Positions 48,775 to 60,871 of a DNA stretch of 64,000 nucleotides are shown one piece after another (the first letter of the stretch is position 1; each line of letters opens with the position of its first letter). The DNA comes from Anaeramoeba flamelloides (Eukaryota; Metamonada; Anaeramoebidae). The notes beneath the pieces were generated by a model. The model was not told the origin of the DNA. It searched no databases and saw only the letters and a list, made by a program, of their open reading frames with translations. The stretch is taken from positions 7,459,501 to 7,523,500 of the forward strand of contig JANTQA010000063.1 of NCBI GenBank assembly GCA_027625915.1, written 5' to 3'. The translations under genes were made by a program, and so were the position numbers.

Positions 48775-49315
48775 TTTTTTTTTTTTTATTTTATTAAAAT
48801 TAAAAGAAAATTTATTCAAATTCGCGCTTTATTTCAAAAATTAAAAAAAAATGTTGTTAGGTTTTTTTGAGTTTTCTATTTATTTGGAAAATTAATAGAT
48901 TTTTGTTAGGTTATCTTAAGTTTTCTATTTGATAGGAAAATCTATTGATTTTCGTTAGGTTTTTTTGAGTTTTCTATTTATTTGTGAAATCAATAGATTT
49001 TTGTTAGGTTTTTTTACTTTAGAAATAAAATAGAAAACCTCAAAAAAACCTAGAACACTTCACAGATAAAACAGGAAACCTCAAGAAAAGCAACTTTATC
49101 TTTTCCAGAATCTAAAAGAATTGAGTAAAATTTTTGATTTTATTCTATTCTTTTGAATTCTGGAAAAGCGCCTTTAGTTTTTTTTTAATTTTTGTAATAA
49201 AAAGAAAATTTAATCAAATTTTTTCTTTTTATTTCTTAAATTAAAAAAGCCTAGAACTTGAGGACACTCTACGGCACCTGACTTCACTCCACGGCAATAT
49301 ACAATGTCACCTTAG
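48775..49315 (-). repeat. Repeat family E, copy 2 (tandem about 63-bp units)
   Basis: 48856-49015 holds three tandem units built on GTTAGGTTTTTTTGAGTTTT plus GGAAAATCAATAGATTTTTG. The right end, read on the minus strand, has GCCGTGGAGTGAAG and GGTGCCGTAGAGTGTCC boxes like the start of copy 1 (27868). A hairpin around TTTTCCAGAATCTAAAAGAA / TCTTTTGAATTCTGGAAAA lies at about 49108-49170. Confidence 0.7.
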
Positions 49316-49950
49316 CCATTTCCAAAAAAGTAGGGCAAATTTATTTTAAAATATCTTTATTAAACCGAATTCTAATAAAACAATTAAATATCCAAAATTT
49401 TTATTAATCATAAATTGATTCTTAATAATAATCCAATTTGTCTGATAGTATGACATTACTTTAATAAAAGATATTAAATTTTCTGCTCTTGATTTTATAT
49501 TAATATTTTTGAAGGTATGAAAATTGGTGATTAATTTTATCTTTTTGATCATAAAAATTGTTTTGCTAAGAGGTTTAATCTTGACAAAATTTCCAAGATA
49601 ATGCAAAACTTATAACATTCTTAAATTGTCTATAAAATCTTTTGTTTCCTTATTCACCATATTGCCCATTTTTAATTGAAATTGGCTCAACCTCGTTTTG
49701 AAGAAAAATAAATGTATTTTTTTTTTATTTTTTGGGAAATATTTTGATTAACACATTTTGAAATAAATCCAATAGGTGTTGATTCAATTCGCATTAAAGG
49801 AGTAGGCTGATGGTAAAATTTTTTTCCAAAATATTTCAACATTCAAGATCAATGAAAAAATAGTTTGTTTGTATGGATGAACACTATTGATCTTTCAAGC
49901 TAATACTGAACTTTCAAAAAAAAAAAAAAAAAATGTGAATTTGCGAGTTT

Positions 49951-50313
49951 TTATTTCTCCCCGCTGACAGTTTCAAATATATTTACATTATTTCTTTGAA
50001 GATTAAGTTCAGTAACATGCTGTTCTTTGTGGAATTTGAAACTGGAGTAGGTGGGGTTTTGAGAAATTGCAAATTTGTTTTTTCATTTTTTGATTTTTTA
50101 TGTAAACAAAAAAAAATAAACTTTTTGAAAAGTATTTTTTATTTCATTATTTTGTTTTTTTTTTTTAATTTTGAATTTCTGAATATTAGTAAAATTTTAA
50201 ATTCTCAATTTTTTATAAGAATTTTTTGAAGCATTTGAACTTGAGAACAAATATAACTTTCAATGAAGAAAAACATACGATATTCTTAGGATCTGTTGTA
50301 GCTAACCCACCTC
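49951..50313 (-). other. Possible exon islands (49951-50085 and 50279-50313)
   Basis: The first frame reads KFHKEQHVTELNLQRNNVN and ends at TAA (49951); VTELNLQRNN resembles one leucine-rich repeat. The second is GGLATTDPKNI, bounded by TTAAG and the donor GTATGT. Their phases do not fit each other by the obvious splice sites, so both may be chance. Confidence 0.2.
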
Positions 50314-51808
50314 CTTAATATTCCACTTAATTTGATATTTATTATTTACGAATAGAACCACTAACAGAGAAAAATTTCTATGAAATATAAAAAAAAATGT
50401 CACACTTTTTTGGAAATACATTACAAAAACCCTTCATCAGCCGAGATTTTTAATTTGGTCAAATAAATGATTTTATTATCTTTTTTTATTTTTATTTTAA
50501 TAAAGTCTAAGATTTTATTTTTTTCTATTTTTTACTGACTGAATTTTCTTTATATCAAAAAGAAGAGCTACAAAGGGAAAATACCTTCAAGTGGTTACTT
50601 GCGAATACTGGTATACCAAAGAATGGAAATATGAGTAACTTTAAAATAAAAAAAAAAAAGTAAGGGTAAAAAATATCAGGTTTTTAAAGCAAAAACGATC
50701 AAAAAGAAAAAAGAAATGGCAGCAATTAAAAAATGTCCCCCAATTAAACTTTCATGATCAACTATCAAATTAAACTAAATTAACCAAAATTATTGTGGAT
50801 GCGATTTTGGGTGTTCTTAATGAAAATAAATAGCATTGGATTTTTCATTTTTTACCAATAGTTTCTTTTAAACCACTGTGAAATACTTTTTAAATTTCTT
50901 TCTTTTTCTTTTTTCAAATTTTTATTTTTGGCATTTTCAGCAATAAAAAGAATTTTTTTCTTTTCTTTTAGACTTCTCGATTTGTCTTTTCCAATTATTT
51001 AAGGAAAAGCTATCCTTTGATTTATAACACTGTTAAAGTTATAATGGGGATAACAACCACTAAATAAAGTTTAGTCGTTCTATCTTTCGGATATTACCTC
51101 CCTTTCATTCATAATAAAAAAATAAATTATAAGATCTTTATTCTCAGTTATTTGATTTTCAAAATTTTTTTCTTTACTTGCTCCCTTCTTTCAATAAAAA
51201 AAAATGAATAAAAAAAATATTTAATTTTAAATCAAGGAAGATTAAATAAAAGCTTTTTACTTTTTTGTTTTATTTTGGATTATGACTTTTTCCTTTTTAT
51301 TGTAATTTTTTTAAATTTTGGAAAATGATAGGTTGCTTTTTTCAAAGATTTACCTAGATAAAGCAAAAGTTAAAAATTCAAGGTTCTTTTTGAATCCAAA
51401 ATTTATTTTTTCAGAAATATCCCAGAAGTTTCAAAATTTATTGAACCAATTCTAATTTTAGTTTGTTGCAAAATATTTGTGTAGTTGGGTACAGTAGTTT
51501 TCAAAAAGTTTTCACTTTTTGAAAATTAAAACTATTTTCAAGTTTTCTATTTTTAGAAAGTGAAGGGTACAGCATTTAAATGTAATGTAGAGGCTGGGAA
51601 GTGGGAAAGAAGACACTTTTTTGAAAAAAAAGTCTTCACTTTTTTAAAACAAAAAACTTTAACAAAGTTTTTATTCTGACAAAATCAAAAAAAAAAATTC
51701 ATTACTTTTTTAAAATGATTGTAATTTGTTTTATGATTGAGTTTTGGAAGAACAATATTTTTGTTTAAAAATATAGTAGTTGATAATTCTTGGTTTTTAA
51801 ATTAAAAC
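50314..51808. other. Spacer or intronic AT-rich sequence
   Basis: Nothing convincing. A short minus-strand segment at about 50600-50645 has a plausible acceptor (TTTTAAAG) and donor (GTATTT) but only about 13-18 codons. Short direct and inverted AAAAGTTTTCACTTTTT motifs lie at about 51505-51660. Confidence 0.4.
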
Positions 51809-51988
51809 CTGAGATCAGACCAAGGTAGATCTCCCAAATCAATATTAAAGAATTTGTTAAAGTTTGAAATCCAATACACCCAAATTTTTTGTTTGTTTTC
51901 CAAATTAACTTTTTTGAGAGTTCCTCTTGAATAAATTATAAAGAAGAGAGTTTTTTGTTGTGTTAAAATAATAACAGTTAAGAGTTTC
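51809..51988 (-). other. Possible exon, unrecognised
   Basis: A 180-nt segment lies between the acceptor ATTCAAG and the donor GTTTTAA. It translates to about 60 residues including TQQKTLFFIIYSRGTLKKV and NFNKFFNIDLGDLPWSDL, with several Trp, Gly and Pro residues unusual for random AT-rich DNA. Its phase accepts the upstream CUE-like exon (52477-52700; AG|G gives Arg). No family is recognised. Confidence 0.3.
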
Positions 51989-52476
51989 CTTGAATAGTAT
52001 TTGTTTGATCGGGCTTTTGAATTTAGGAAATTAAAAAAAATGTTTCAAAATTTGTTTTTTAAACTGTAGTGAGCGAACCAAAGATTAATTTGTTGAGTTT
52101 CGATAAAGTTCAAATAAAAAAAAAAAAGTTCTCTATGAAAAAAATTCACTGAGTAGGGTCAAAGTGACTATTTTGTGTTTGGTTGTTAATTTTTGAAGAG
52201 GTGTTGTTTTTTAATTTGAATCCAAAAATTTCATAAATTAAAAAAAATTTTGTTGAATAACTTGATCTAATTCCAAACCATTACCTCAAGTATTAATAAA
52301 GACTTGGGATTGTAAAATAATTTTGAAGAAAAGAATAGAGAATCTTTTTTTTTTTGAAAAATTCAACCAAAAAAAAGCAAATTTTGTAAAAAAAAAAATA
52401 AAAAAAAAAAAGAAGATACGTCCTTCTTGTTAATTTTTGAAAGAAAAAAAAAATAAAACGAAAAGTTCAACATACA

Positions 52477-52700
52477 CCTTAAATTTTCAATTGTTCTTTT
52501 TTGATTTAACTTTGATTCGACGTACACTTGGTAAACAATTTCTGGAGAAATTTTATTATCAAAAACTTTTGTTACAGTTTTGACAACAGATCTATGTTTT
52601 TCTGGGATGAATTTTTTCATTTTGTTGAAATACTTGTTATCTTTTTCTTTCTGGATCATATTGCGGCTGCTTGTCCTTTTTTTGCTTTTTTTTTGAGACA
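52477..52700 (-). CDS. Exon encoding a CUE-like (ubiquitin-binding) helix bundle
   Basis: A 224-nt exon is bounded by acceptor TTTTTTAG and donor GTGTATG. After a basic segment (KKSKKRTSSRNMIQKEKD), HRSVVKTVTKVFDNKIS followed by PEIVYQVYVESKLN and TIENL has the spacing of a CUE domain (x-L-x-x-(M/V)-F-P-x-(I)-x-x-x-x-(V/I)). VFD replaces the usual MFP, and the final di-Leu is Leu-Arg at the splice. CUE domains bind mono-ubiquitin. The first exon and the rest of the gene are not identified; 51809-51988 is a phase-compatible next exon. The open frame extends left and right only through poly-F translation of AT-rich intron. Confidence 0.4.
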
Positions 52701-53125
52701 CTAAAAAAAGAATACGAGCAAACAAAAAGAAAAAAAAACAAAAAGAAAAAAACAAAAAGACAGTTAAGAGCCTTGAAAATAATTAAGATTGAAAATATCA
52801 GTTGTTGTGATAGTTTTACTCTTTATGCCAGTCTTTTAAAAATTACTTTGGGATATTGAAATAATAATAAAAAAAAAAAAATGAATCAATTCAAAAGTTA
52901 ATTAATGGTTATGATTTACGAAAATTTATTGTTAATTTGTACACAATGTACAAAAGAAACAAGTGTGTCTGAACTAAACAGAATTTATGTTCTCAAAACA
53001 ATTGAGAAAATCTCAAAAAAGGTTTTATGTGAAATATAAAAAGAAAGGTTTTGGATTGTAATTGAAAAATTTATAATGTAATACGATTGATTTGTGTTAA
53101 ATTTCTTCAAGATTATGGAGGATTT

Positions 53126-53690
53126 AAGGTTTACAATCCCAAAGTTCGAAAAAAAGATTAACTTGTGTGAGGTGTATGCTAGTTATATTTTGTTTATATA
53201 GCTGATAGATCTTGGTCTTAGTATAAATTTTAAGGGTGGTTCAAAAAGACTATTTTATACAATTTATTTATTTTTTACGAAATCCAGATCTATGAGTGAA
53301 AGGGCTAAGAGACTGATCTATATTTAATAAGAAATATTGCCTTTTTAGTATTTAATTGATAACATTTATTTACCTTTTACTCAATTAATTATCTTTTACA
53401 AATAATAAATTTTTTGAAAAGCTCCAAATAAAACGTAAGCCAATTAAAAATTTCAATTGAAAAACATGGATATTAATATTTTTTTTTCAAATACACAGTA
53501 ATCTATTAGCCTTCCATCTTAAATTCTCGTTTCAAAAAAAAATAAATAAATTATATAAAATAGTCTTTTTGAACCACTCTTAAAATTTATACTAAGACCA
53601 AGATCTATCAGCTAAAAACCAAATTAATAACTAGTCTACACCTGACACAAGTTAATCTTTTTTTCGAATCTCAGGAATTGTAAGCTTTGA
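53126..53690. mobile_element. Large foldback/MITE-like element, about 565 bp
   Basis: Inverted arms of about 160 bases flank a loop of about 245 bases. Both arms carry GAAAAAAAGATTAACTTGTG, GCTGATAGATCTTGGTCTTA, TATAAATTTTAAG and GGTTCAAAAAGACTATTTTA in mirror order. There is no coding capacity. Exact ends and target duplication could not be fixed. Confidence 0.78.
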
Positions 53691-55189
53691 AAGAAAATTC
53701 TGTAGTTCATAATTTTTCAATTTTTTTTTGAATTTAGATTATCACTCGTATTTCTTTTAATTGATTGAATCTTATGTTAACCAGATAATATATCATGTAT
53801 TACAGAATTAAAAGAGATAAATAAATACATTATAAAAATAAAATGTATTGCATCTTACTTTTTGTGGTATGTAAAATTTCTATTAGATTTATTTGAGTTT
53901 TATTTTAGAAAAAAAAATTGATAGATTTTTTTGAATAAAAAGAATAATATAATCAAAACATCTTAAATATTTTAATAAAGAACTTTATTTTTAATTATGA
54001 ATCAAAGAGAATTAGAAAATTTAATTTCAAGAAATAATTAAAAAAAAAAATATTATTAATAAAAAAAAAAATTGTTTATTTCTTGATTATTTGTGAAGAG
54101 AGGTATTCAACAAAATTACTTCATGTTTCACTGAAAGACTAAATTTATTCAGAATGCTTTCACCGAACTATAATATCGAAAACATTATAACTCTATAATA
54201 GTTCACCCTGAAAAAAATTCAAGAACTATTCTTTTATACAAATATCATAAAAAGCAAAAGAAAAGTTATAAATTTTTTTAAAAAAATAAAAATCACAAAA
54301 AAAAAAGCAAAAATTCAATATTTTTAAAAAAGCTTGGTTTTAAATATTGAATGTTGATAGTAATTCTCCCTGTTTGACACATTTTTTTCCAAATCTTCGT
54401 TTTTTTTTTTTGGAATTAAGATAAAATGCCTATTTAAATTCATTATTTTCTTATCAGGGGATTTTATTTTTATTTTGGTTGAAAATTCACCAAAACAAAA
54501 TAAAATTTTGCTTAAAAAAGATATTATTGCCAAAAAAATTTTTTTTGAAAAGAAGTCAATTGGTAGGAATTATATTTTTATTTCTGTTTAAAAAAATGAA
54601 AAGAATTTATATTTGAAAAAATCTTGGTGGAGATTTGGGAAAATGGTGATTGTAAATAAATACTCTTGAATTTTTTGTTGACAATTTGATTTTTTACTAA
54701 TTATACCTGGAATTTAACAATAAGCATAGTACTAACTGTTTAAACAATCCCTAACATGGAAGAAGTTAATACCAACACAATATATTATTGGCATGTTAGT
54801 CAGAATTTAATCCTGCTTTAAGGCGTTTATATTAAATAGAAGATAAAAGGTTGTAGTTATTTCTCTATTTTACTCACCAAAACAAAAAAATACCTTTGAT
54901 TAGTTTCCATAGACTCTAATTTACAATTCAAGAAAAAAAATCAAAATAAATAATAAAAAATAAAATAAATTTTGTGACAAAATAACTGAAACCCAAAAAA
55001 AAGTATTTCAACAATAATTATAATTTGTATTTTTTTTTTGAATAAAGATACAATTATGAAATATAAGTATTTTAATAAATTTTGATTATTTTGACAATTT
55101 TTCCATGATTTACTTTCAAAAAAAAAACAATAAATTTGATAAAAGTTAACAATTTACATATTTCTTGATATAAAAGACCATCAATAAAT

Positions 55190-56500
55190 TTGTAACACTC
55201 AAAATCAAAAATAGATAAAAAAATCCAATTTATTATATTTTTCCAAACATAAAATAAAACCACTTTTAAGTAAGCTATTGTTAATATTTGTTATACCTAC
55301 CCCCTTATAATATATATATATATATATAAAAGAAAACTATAATAATAATACAAGTATTCAAAATAACCATTGTGAAAAAAATTTAGGTCATTAAAAAAAA
55401 TTGGGTCAGTCAAAAATTTGTTTTCGTTTTTTAAATAATAAATATTAGCAAAATGGTTATTGATCAAAGTAAAATTTTATGAACAAATCTTACATTTAAT
55501 AAAAACCAAAGTCACTATCAATAATAATTTTCAAATGCAATATTATCTTGTTGTATTTTGAGCTTTTAGAATTACTATGGAACTCTAAAAAAAAAAAATT
55601 ATTTTTAATTGTAAACTTTACTAAAAATGTTGATTTTTTTTTATTAGATTACATTCCAAGATCAAGTTAATCATTGTTTGGGAAAACCAAAAATTAATAA
55701 CCATTTTAAATTAAAGTTTGTGTATGGGGATTTTAAGAATTTAAATGGTTTCTGAAATCTTGATATTTCGGTATTTTGAAGTTTTGATTGTAAACATTAG
55801 TGGAAAACAATCTCTTTCAAAAAAACAGCCTTTTTGGAAGATTTTATTATTCAATTTGATTTAAAAGTTTATTTAAGATTAACAGTGATAGATTTGCGTT
55901 CATTAACAATGATAAATATCTTATTGAATTAATAGATTTTAATATTTCCTATTAAATATTTCTCTTATTTTTAGTAAAGTTTACAATTAAAAGTAAAATT
56001 TTGTTTTTTAGAGTTCCATAGTAATTCTAAAAGCTCAAAATACAACAAGATAATATTTCATTTGAAAATTATTATTGATAGTGACTTTGGTTTTTATTAA
56101 ATGTAAGATTTGTTCATAAAATTTTACTTTGATCAAAAACCATTTTGATAATATTTATTATTTAAAAAACGAAAACAAATTTTTGACTGACCCAATTTTT
56201 TTTAATGACCCAAATTTTTTTCACAATGGTAATGAAAAAAGCCGAAAATCATTCTAGAACTAAATTTAATAATATTTCATTAACAATTATTAATTGATCT
56301 CATGATTAGATACTATCAACTAATTATATGTATTTTTTCTATTTAACAAACTCAAGATTAACTTTATATCAACCTATAAAAAAAAAAATTATTATCCAAT
56401 GAAACAAATTTACTACTGGAAAAAAGGATATGAACACAAAATAAAAAAGAAAAAAAGTGCTAAAATAGTTTTTAAATCAAAATTATTTCTAAAAAGAAAG
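55190..56500 (-). repeat. Family C copy interrupted by a foldback element
   Basis: Left part 55190-55366 (TTTATTATATTTTTCCAAAC and the (TA)n at about 55308-55329) and right part 56230-56500 (TAATGAAAAAAG through AAATCAAAATTATTTCT) form one minus-strand family C copy. They rejoin in order if 55367-56229 is removed. Confidence 0.75.
55367..56229. mobile_element. 863-bp foldback DNA element with TAA target duplication
   Basis: The ends are perfect for 18 bases (CCATTGTGAAAAAAATTT inverted). The inverted arms continue for about 260 bases with few mismatches, including GGAACTCTAAAAAA, TTTTGAGCTTTTAGAATTAC and GACTTTGGTTTTTATTAAAT; a loop of about 340 bases separates them. TAA flanks both sides (55364-55366 and 56230-56232), while uninterrupted family C has a single TAA there. 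A 3-bp TWA duplication is the mark of PIF/Harbinger-type DNA transposons, so this looks like a non-autonomous member. No transposase ORF is present. Confidence 0.82.
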
Positions 56501-57816
56501 AAAAAAAAATATTTTTAATCTCAAAATTGTTTCAAATTTGTTCATAATCATGGACTTTACTTTGTTAGTACAAGTGATTGTTTCTATATGTTTCTTAAAT
56601 TTGTTAAATGGACATCTTCTTTATACTTTGTAAGACTCAAATTCAATCTGATATCTTCTTCAATAATTTAACTCATAATGTTTTATAAATCCACTTTTGA
56701 TCAGAGAGGAAAATACAGAGTTCCAGTTGTGTTTCAAAAAACACTACTTGATTTCGAAAAAAATTGCAATTGAAACTACTAATCTGAGAATAATTGTTGA
56801 ACATATGAAAACATAGTAAAGGCGTTCTATTCTAAAATAGTAACGATTAATACATTTCAATGCCATGATAAAGATTTGAATAAGGTTTTAACGATTCTTT
56901 TTGATTGACCAGTGATTATGGGAAAATTATTAAATTTCAAAATTGGTTAATTCTTATTATTTTCAAAATTGTCAATTCCATTGAAATATATTGGCTGCAG
57001 GGATTTAAAAAATCCTTTACCGGTAGGTTAATGTAGGTTAGGGTATGCTAGAGTAGGTTTGTATGGTTTAAATGTTTGGAGAGTATGCTTGGAAATTTTG
57101 GTAATGATTTTCAAAAAAAGTATAATTAAGAGACCAATTATACTTTTACAACTTGTTTAAAGCTGAAAAAAATTTCAACTTAACTTTGGTGGTTAAAATT
57201 GGGTTTCGAACACATTTTTAAAAATATTTAGTATTGATGATATCAAGATTTTAGATTTTCTAAAATTTAAGTAAGAAAATACTACCAATTACAAATTAAT
57301 CTATTTGCTTTTTCCTCCCACAATTAGAAAAAACCATTAAAAACTTTCATACCAATGATAATAATTAAGAAACTCTTCAAAAATATGAAAAATTTCAATT
57401 TGACCAATATTGTTATTTGACCAAATTTGAAGTTTAATAATATTCCCTTGATTATGTTAATCTAAAATAATTCTTGGTGATATAATAATACCCAACATCA
57501 AAATTACAAAGCTGTGAATAAACCAAAAATTAAATATGTTCTTTGTAAAAGAAAAAAAAAAAAAATCTATTCTTCAAAATGTTCAAATAATTATTTAAAA
57601 ATTTTTTCTCATATTAAATAATTATTTAGATATTTCGAAATCATTAATAAAAAAATATTTTAATATATATTAAGTATTTATTTGTAAAAATTAAAATCTA
57701 TAATTTAAAAAAAATAAAAACATTTAAAAAAGAAAAAAAAAATAATTATGAGTAATTATTCAAGAAAAGAAATCTCGAGGTAAAAAAAAAAGAAGAAAGA
57801 AAAACAAAACAAAAAA

Positions 57817-60800
57817 TTATTTTTCTTCAATATCGCTTATTTCAGAAATTGAAGTTTCCCATTCATTTCCAATAAAATTATTTACTTCTACATCATTTCC
57901 GCCTTGTAGCAATTTTTCATCTAATACACCGATTTTTATAACCTTTTCTTTTGTTTTTGAAAAGACATTAGTTTCATTGAGTCTTGTATTCTGTTCTTTT
58001 TTCTGTCTATTTTCTTGAATTTTTTTTAATTTAGAAATTTCGCTTTTTTGTGTCTTTTTATGTTTTTTAATTAATTCAAGTTCGGAATTCGACATACAAA
58101 TGGCTTTTAATTGAGACACCCACTGATTTCTTTGTAATTTACTAGCAACTTGAAATTGAAAAATCTCTTTTTTATTTGTTTCGTTTTGTTGATCAGTAAT
58201 AATTGGATTAATAATTTCAAAAATAAAGATTTTATTTATGTTGTTGATATTATTATTATTATTATTATTATTATTATGTTTATTTCCATTTTCATTTCCA
58301 TTTCCATTTCCATTTTCATTTTTATTCTCTTTATTATTGTTCTTTTTTTGATTTTTTTGATTAATATTGTTATTGTTATTCCTGGAAGTTCTATTTACAT
58401 TGTTTCGTAATTGAGGAATAGCAATTTTCGTTAACCCTTTAATTAATTTAATTGATCTTGGGTTTTTCTTTAAAGCGCTTTTTTCGGCATTTTTATAATA
58501 AATTAATCTATTACTCCGCAAAATAAAATATCTTTTTTTCCACGCTTTAAATCTCCCAATAGATTTTTTAAACATGTATCCTCTTTGAGTAGGAAATAAA
58601 AATGAATCATAATGTTGATAAAATTGATTTGATTTTTTTTTAATTTGGTTTTCAAAATAAATATTCTTTTGGTTAATACTTAAAATAGTTTCTTCAACAA
58701 AAGAAATAAACATTTGAGTATTTAGAAAATTTTTTAAAAAAATTGTGGTATGCTCGGGAGTCATTTTTAAAAACTTTTCACTCTCAAAGATCTCTTGTGA
58801 ATTTTGGTATTCTTCATTAGATGTAATAATAAAATTATGATAAGAATGGAACCAATCAACGAAAATTGAAATAAACCCTTTCCGTAATCCAATAATTCTA
58901 ATTGTTTTTTTCCTGTGTTTTTGTTTTTTCTTTTTCTTTTTCTTTTTCTTTTTCTTTTTCTTGTTCTTGCTATTGTTCTTGTTCTTGTTCTTATTTTTTT
59001 TCTTCCCCCCTTTCTGTTTCTTGTTCTTTTTCTCCTGATTTTTTTTTTCTTTATTTCCTTTTTCGTTTTCTTTGTTCCCTTCCTCATGTTTCTCATTTTG
59101 CTTATTTTCAATTCTAACCGTATTTTTACCCCCAACAAAATATTCATTCTCTTTGTTACTCTTTTGTTCATTTACAATTTCCTTGTTCTCTCCTTTATTT
59201 GTTTGACTTTTTTTACTTTGATTTTCTTTTTCTTTTAGATTTTCTTTTTCTTTTAAATTTTCATTCTCCTTTATTTGATTTCCCTTTTCTTTATCAGTTT
59301 CATTTTCTATTCCTTTTTCATCATCATATTCATTCCCTTTGTTGCTATTTTCTTCATTTACAATTTCCTTGTTCTCATCTTTATTTGCTTGACTTTTTTT
59401 ACTTTGATTTTCTTTTTCTTTTAGATTTTCTTTTTCTTTTAAAATTTCATTATCATTTTCATTTTCATTTTCATTTTCATTTTCATTTTCATTTTGTTCC
59501 CCTTTTTTGTCTTTTCCATTTTCTGAAAGATTAGACGAAACTATTTGTGATTTTGGCTTTGAAACTATTGAATCATCTGATTCTTCAAAATTTTCAGAAT
59601 TACTTTCATTTCTTAAATCAGATAAAAATACTAATGGGCTATGTAAACTTTCAATTGAGTCACTAAATGTATTTTTGGAATCTAAAAATGTTTTATTTTT
59701 TAAAAATATTTTACTGCTGTCACTGCTGTCGCTATTGTCACTATACGATTTTTTATTGCCAATTTCAATTGTTTCTGAATTATTTTCTAAATTCAAGAAT
59801 TGTGAAGATAATTGAGAAGATTCGCTTCCAGAAGACATATTTGTTTCAAATTCATTATTTGAAATCTTTTTATTGAAAGATAATGATTTTGATAAAGTTG
59901 GAATCCTTTTCTTTTCCTTTTTTCTCTTTTTTTGTGGAGAAAAATATTTAAATTTAATTTTTTCTTTTAATGAAGTATTATTTGAGATGTAATTTTTTTT
60001 TTTTTTTTTTTTTGTTAAAGATTTATTGGCTGATGATCGGCCCATCAATTTCTTCGGATCGGCCAGACTAAAACGCTTTTTTAGATTATTTTTATTTTTA
60101 TTTTTTTTTTTTGATGAAAATGAATTTATATTAATAAAATTTCGATACCTTTTAGGTGTTAATTTTATTTTTGTATTTCCAAATTTTGTTAAAGATCTTT
60201 TTTCTTTAATCCCATTTTTATTATTGAAGCCACCTTTCCCCTTTTCAAGGCTTTTTTCTTCATTATCATCATCATCATTCACATCGTCTTCATTGCCATA
60301 ATCGTCATCAGAAGAAGAAGCTGAAGAATAGCGATATGTCGGTTCATATCCGGTTTCTTGTTTAATCATTTTAATTTTTGAAAGGCCTGAGATTGGTGAA
60401 ATTCTTAAAGCTTTTTGTGGTCCTTCATACAAATTTGCATTTTTTTTAATAATTTTTAATAGTTGCTTTATGGTTCTTTTTGGAAGTGATTTTAATGGTA
60501 TTTGAGAAGCAATGTGATCGGTATCTAAATCAATAATTATCACCTTTTTTGAAAATTTTAATGTTATTGTTAAAAAAAAAAAAATATTTTATATTCAAGA
60601 AATTTTATAATAAACATTAATAAATTAAATGTTGGTTAGTTGATTTTAATTTTATGAGAAAATTTTTAAGGTTATATTAATAAATCAAATAAACAAATGT
60701 TAAAAGTCTGTTTTATTTTGTATTTCAGAATTGAAAATTTGTAATTTGAAAAAGAGATGACATATTTTATTTTTATTCACTTTATCGAAATTTAATTTTG

Positions 60801-60871
60801 TATTTTTTATACTTTTTACCTTTTCCAAATTTATCTTTTTCAGTGGGTCAACCTCGATTTTTTTGTCAATT
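57817..60871 (-). CDS. DENN-PH protein (3' part; N-terminal DENN exons not found)
   Basis: The main exon, 60543-57817, encodes 908 residues. It starts after an AAAAAAG acceptor with GTG, so an upstream exon is required. A 52-nt exon at 60820-60871 (acceptor ATTAAAG, donor GTAAAA) fits in phase and gives KINLEK just before VIIIDLDTDHI. IIIDLDTDH and LPKRTIKQLL (residues 1-30) are the typical cDENN end. FISIFVDWFHSY and FLNTQMFISFVEE (about 550-620) form the dDENN part. A PH domain follows: GYMFKKSIGRFKAWKKRYFIL at about 650, an N-rich insert, then FQFQVASKLQRNQWVSQLKA with the conserved Trp at about 800. The DENN parts are separated by about 500 residues of Ser/Asp and NE/KE repeats. The architecture suggests a Rab exchange factor recruited to phosphoinositide membranes. 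The N-terminal uDENN/cDENN exons should lie to the right, perhaps beyond the window. The 52-nt exon is less certain than the main exon. Confidence 0.82.

Larger units (their letters stand above)
46490..49950. other. Repeat-filled spacer, 46.5-49.95 kb
   Basis: It contains two plus-orientation family C copies (about 46830-47160 and 47690-48215), a decayed LINE reverse-transcriptase fragment (48337-48730) and family E copy 2 (about 48775-49315). A minus-strand open frame (49346-49606) has no recognisable domain. No host gene is supported. Confidence 0.65.
52701..57816. other. 5.1-kb spacer with two large foldback elements
   Basis: It contains foldback elements at 53126-53690 and 55367-56229, the latter interrupting a minus-strand family C copy. 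Short TAGGTTA-like direct repeats lie at 57018-57060. I see no exon; the minus-strand frames at 54324-54533 and 55072-55263 lack any protein-like signal. Confidence 0.6.

Noticed and set aside
57018-57060. TAGGTTA-like repeats as an interstitial telomere tract
   Set aside because: Only a few irregular units; the telomere repeat of this organism is unknown to me and no array is present.
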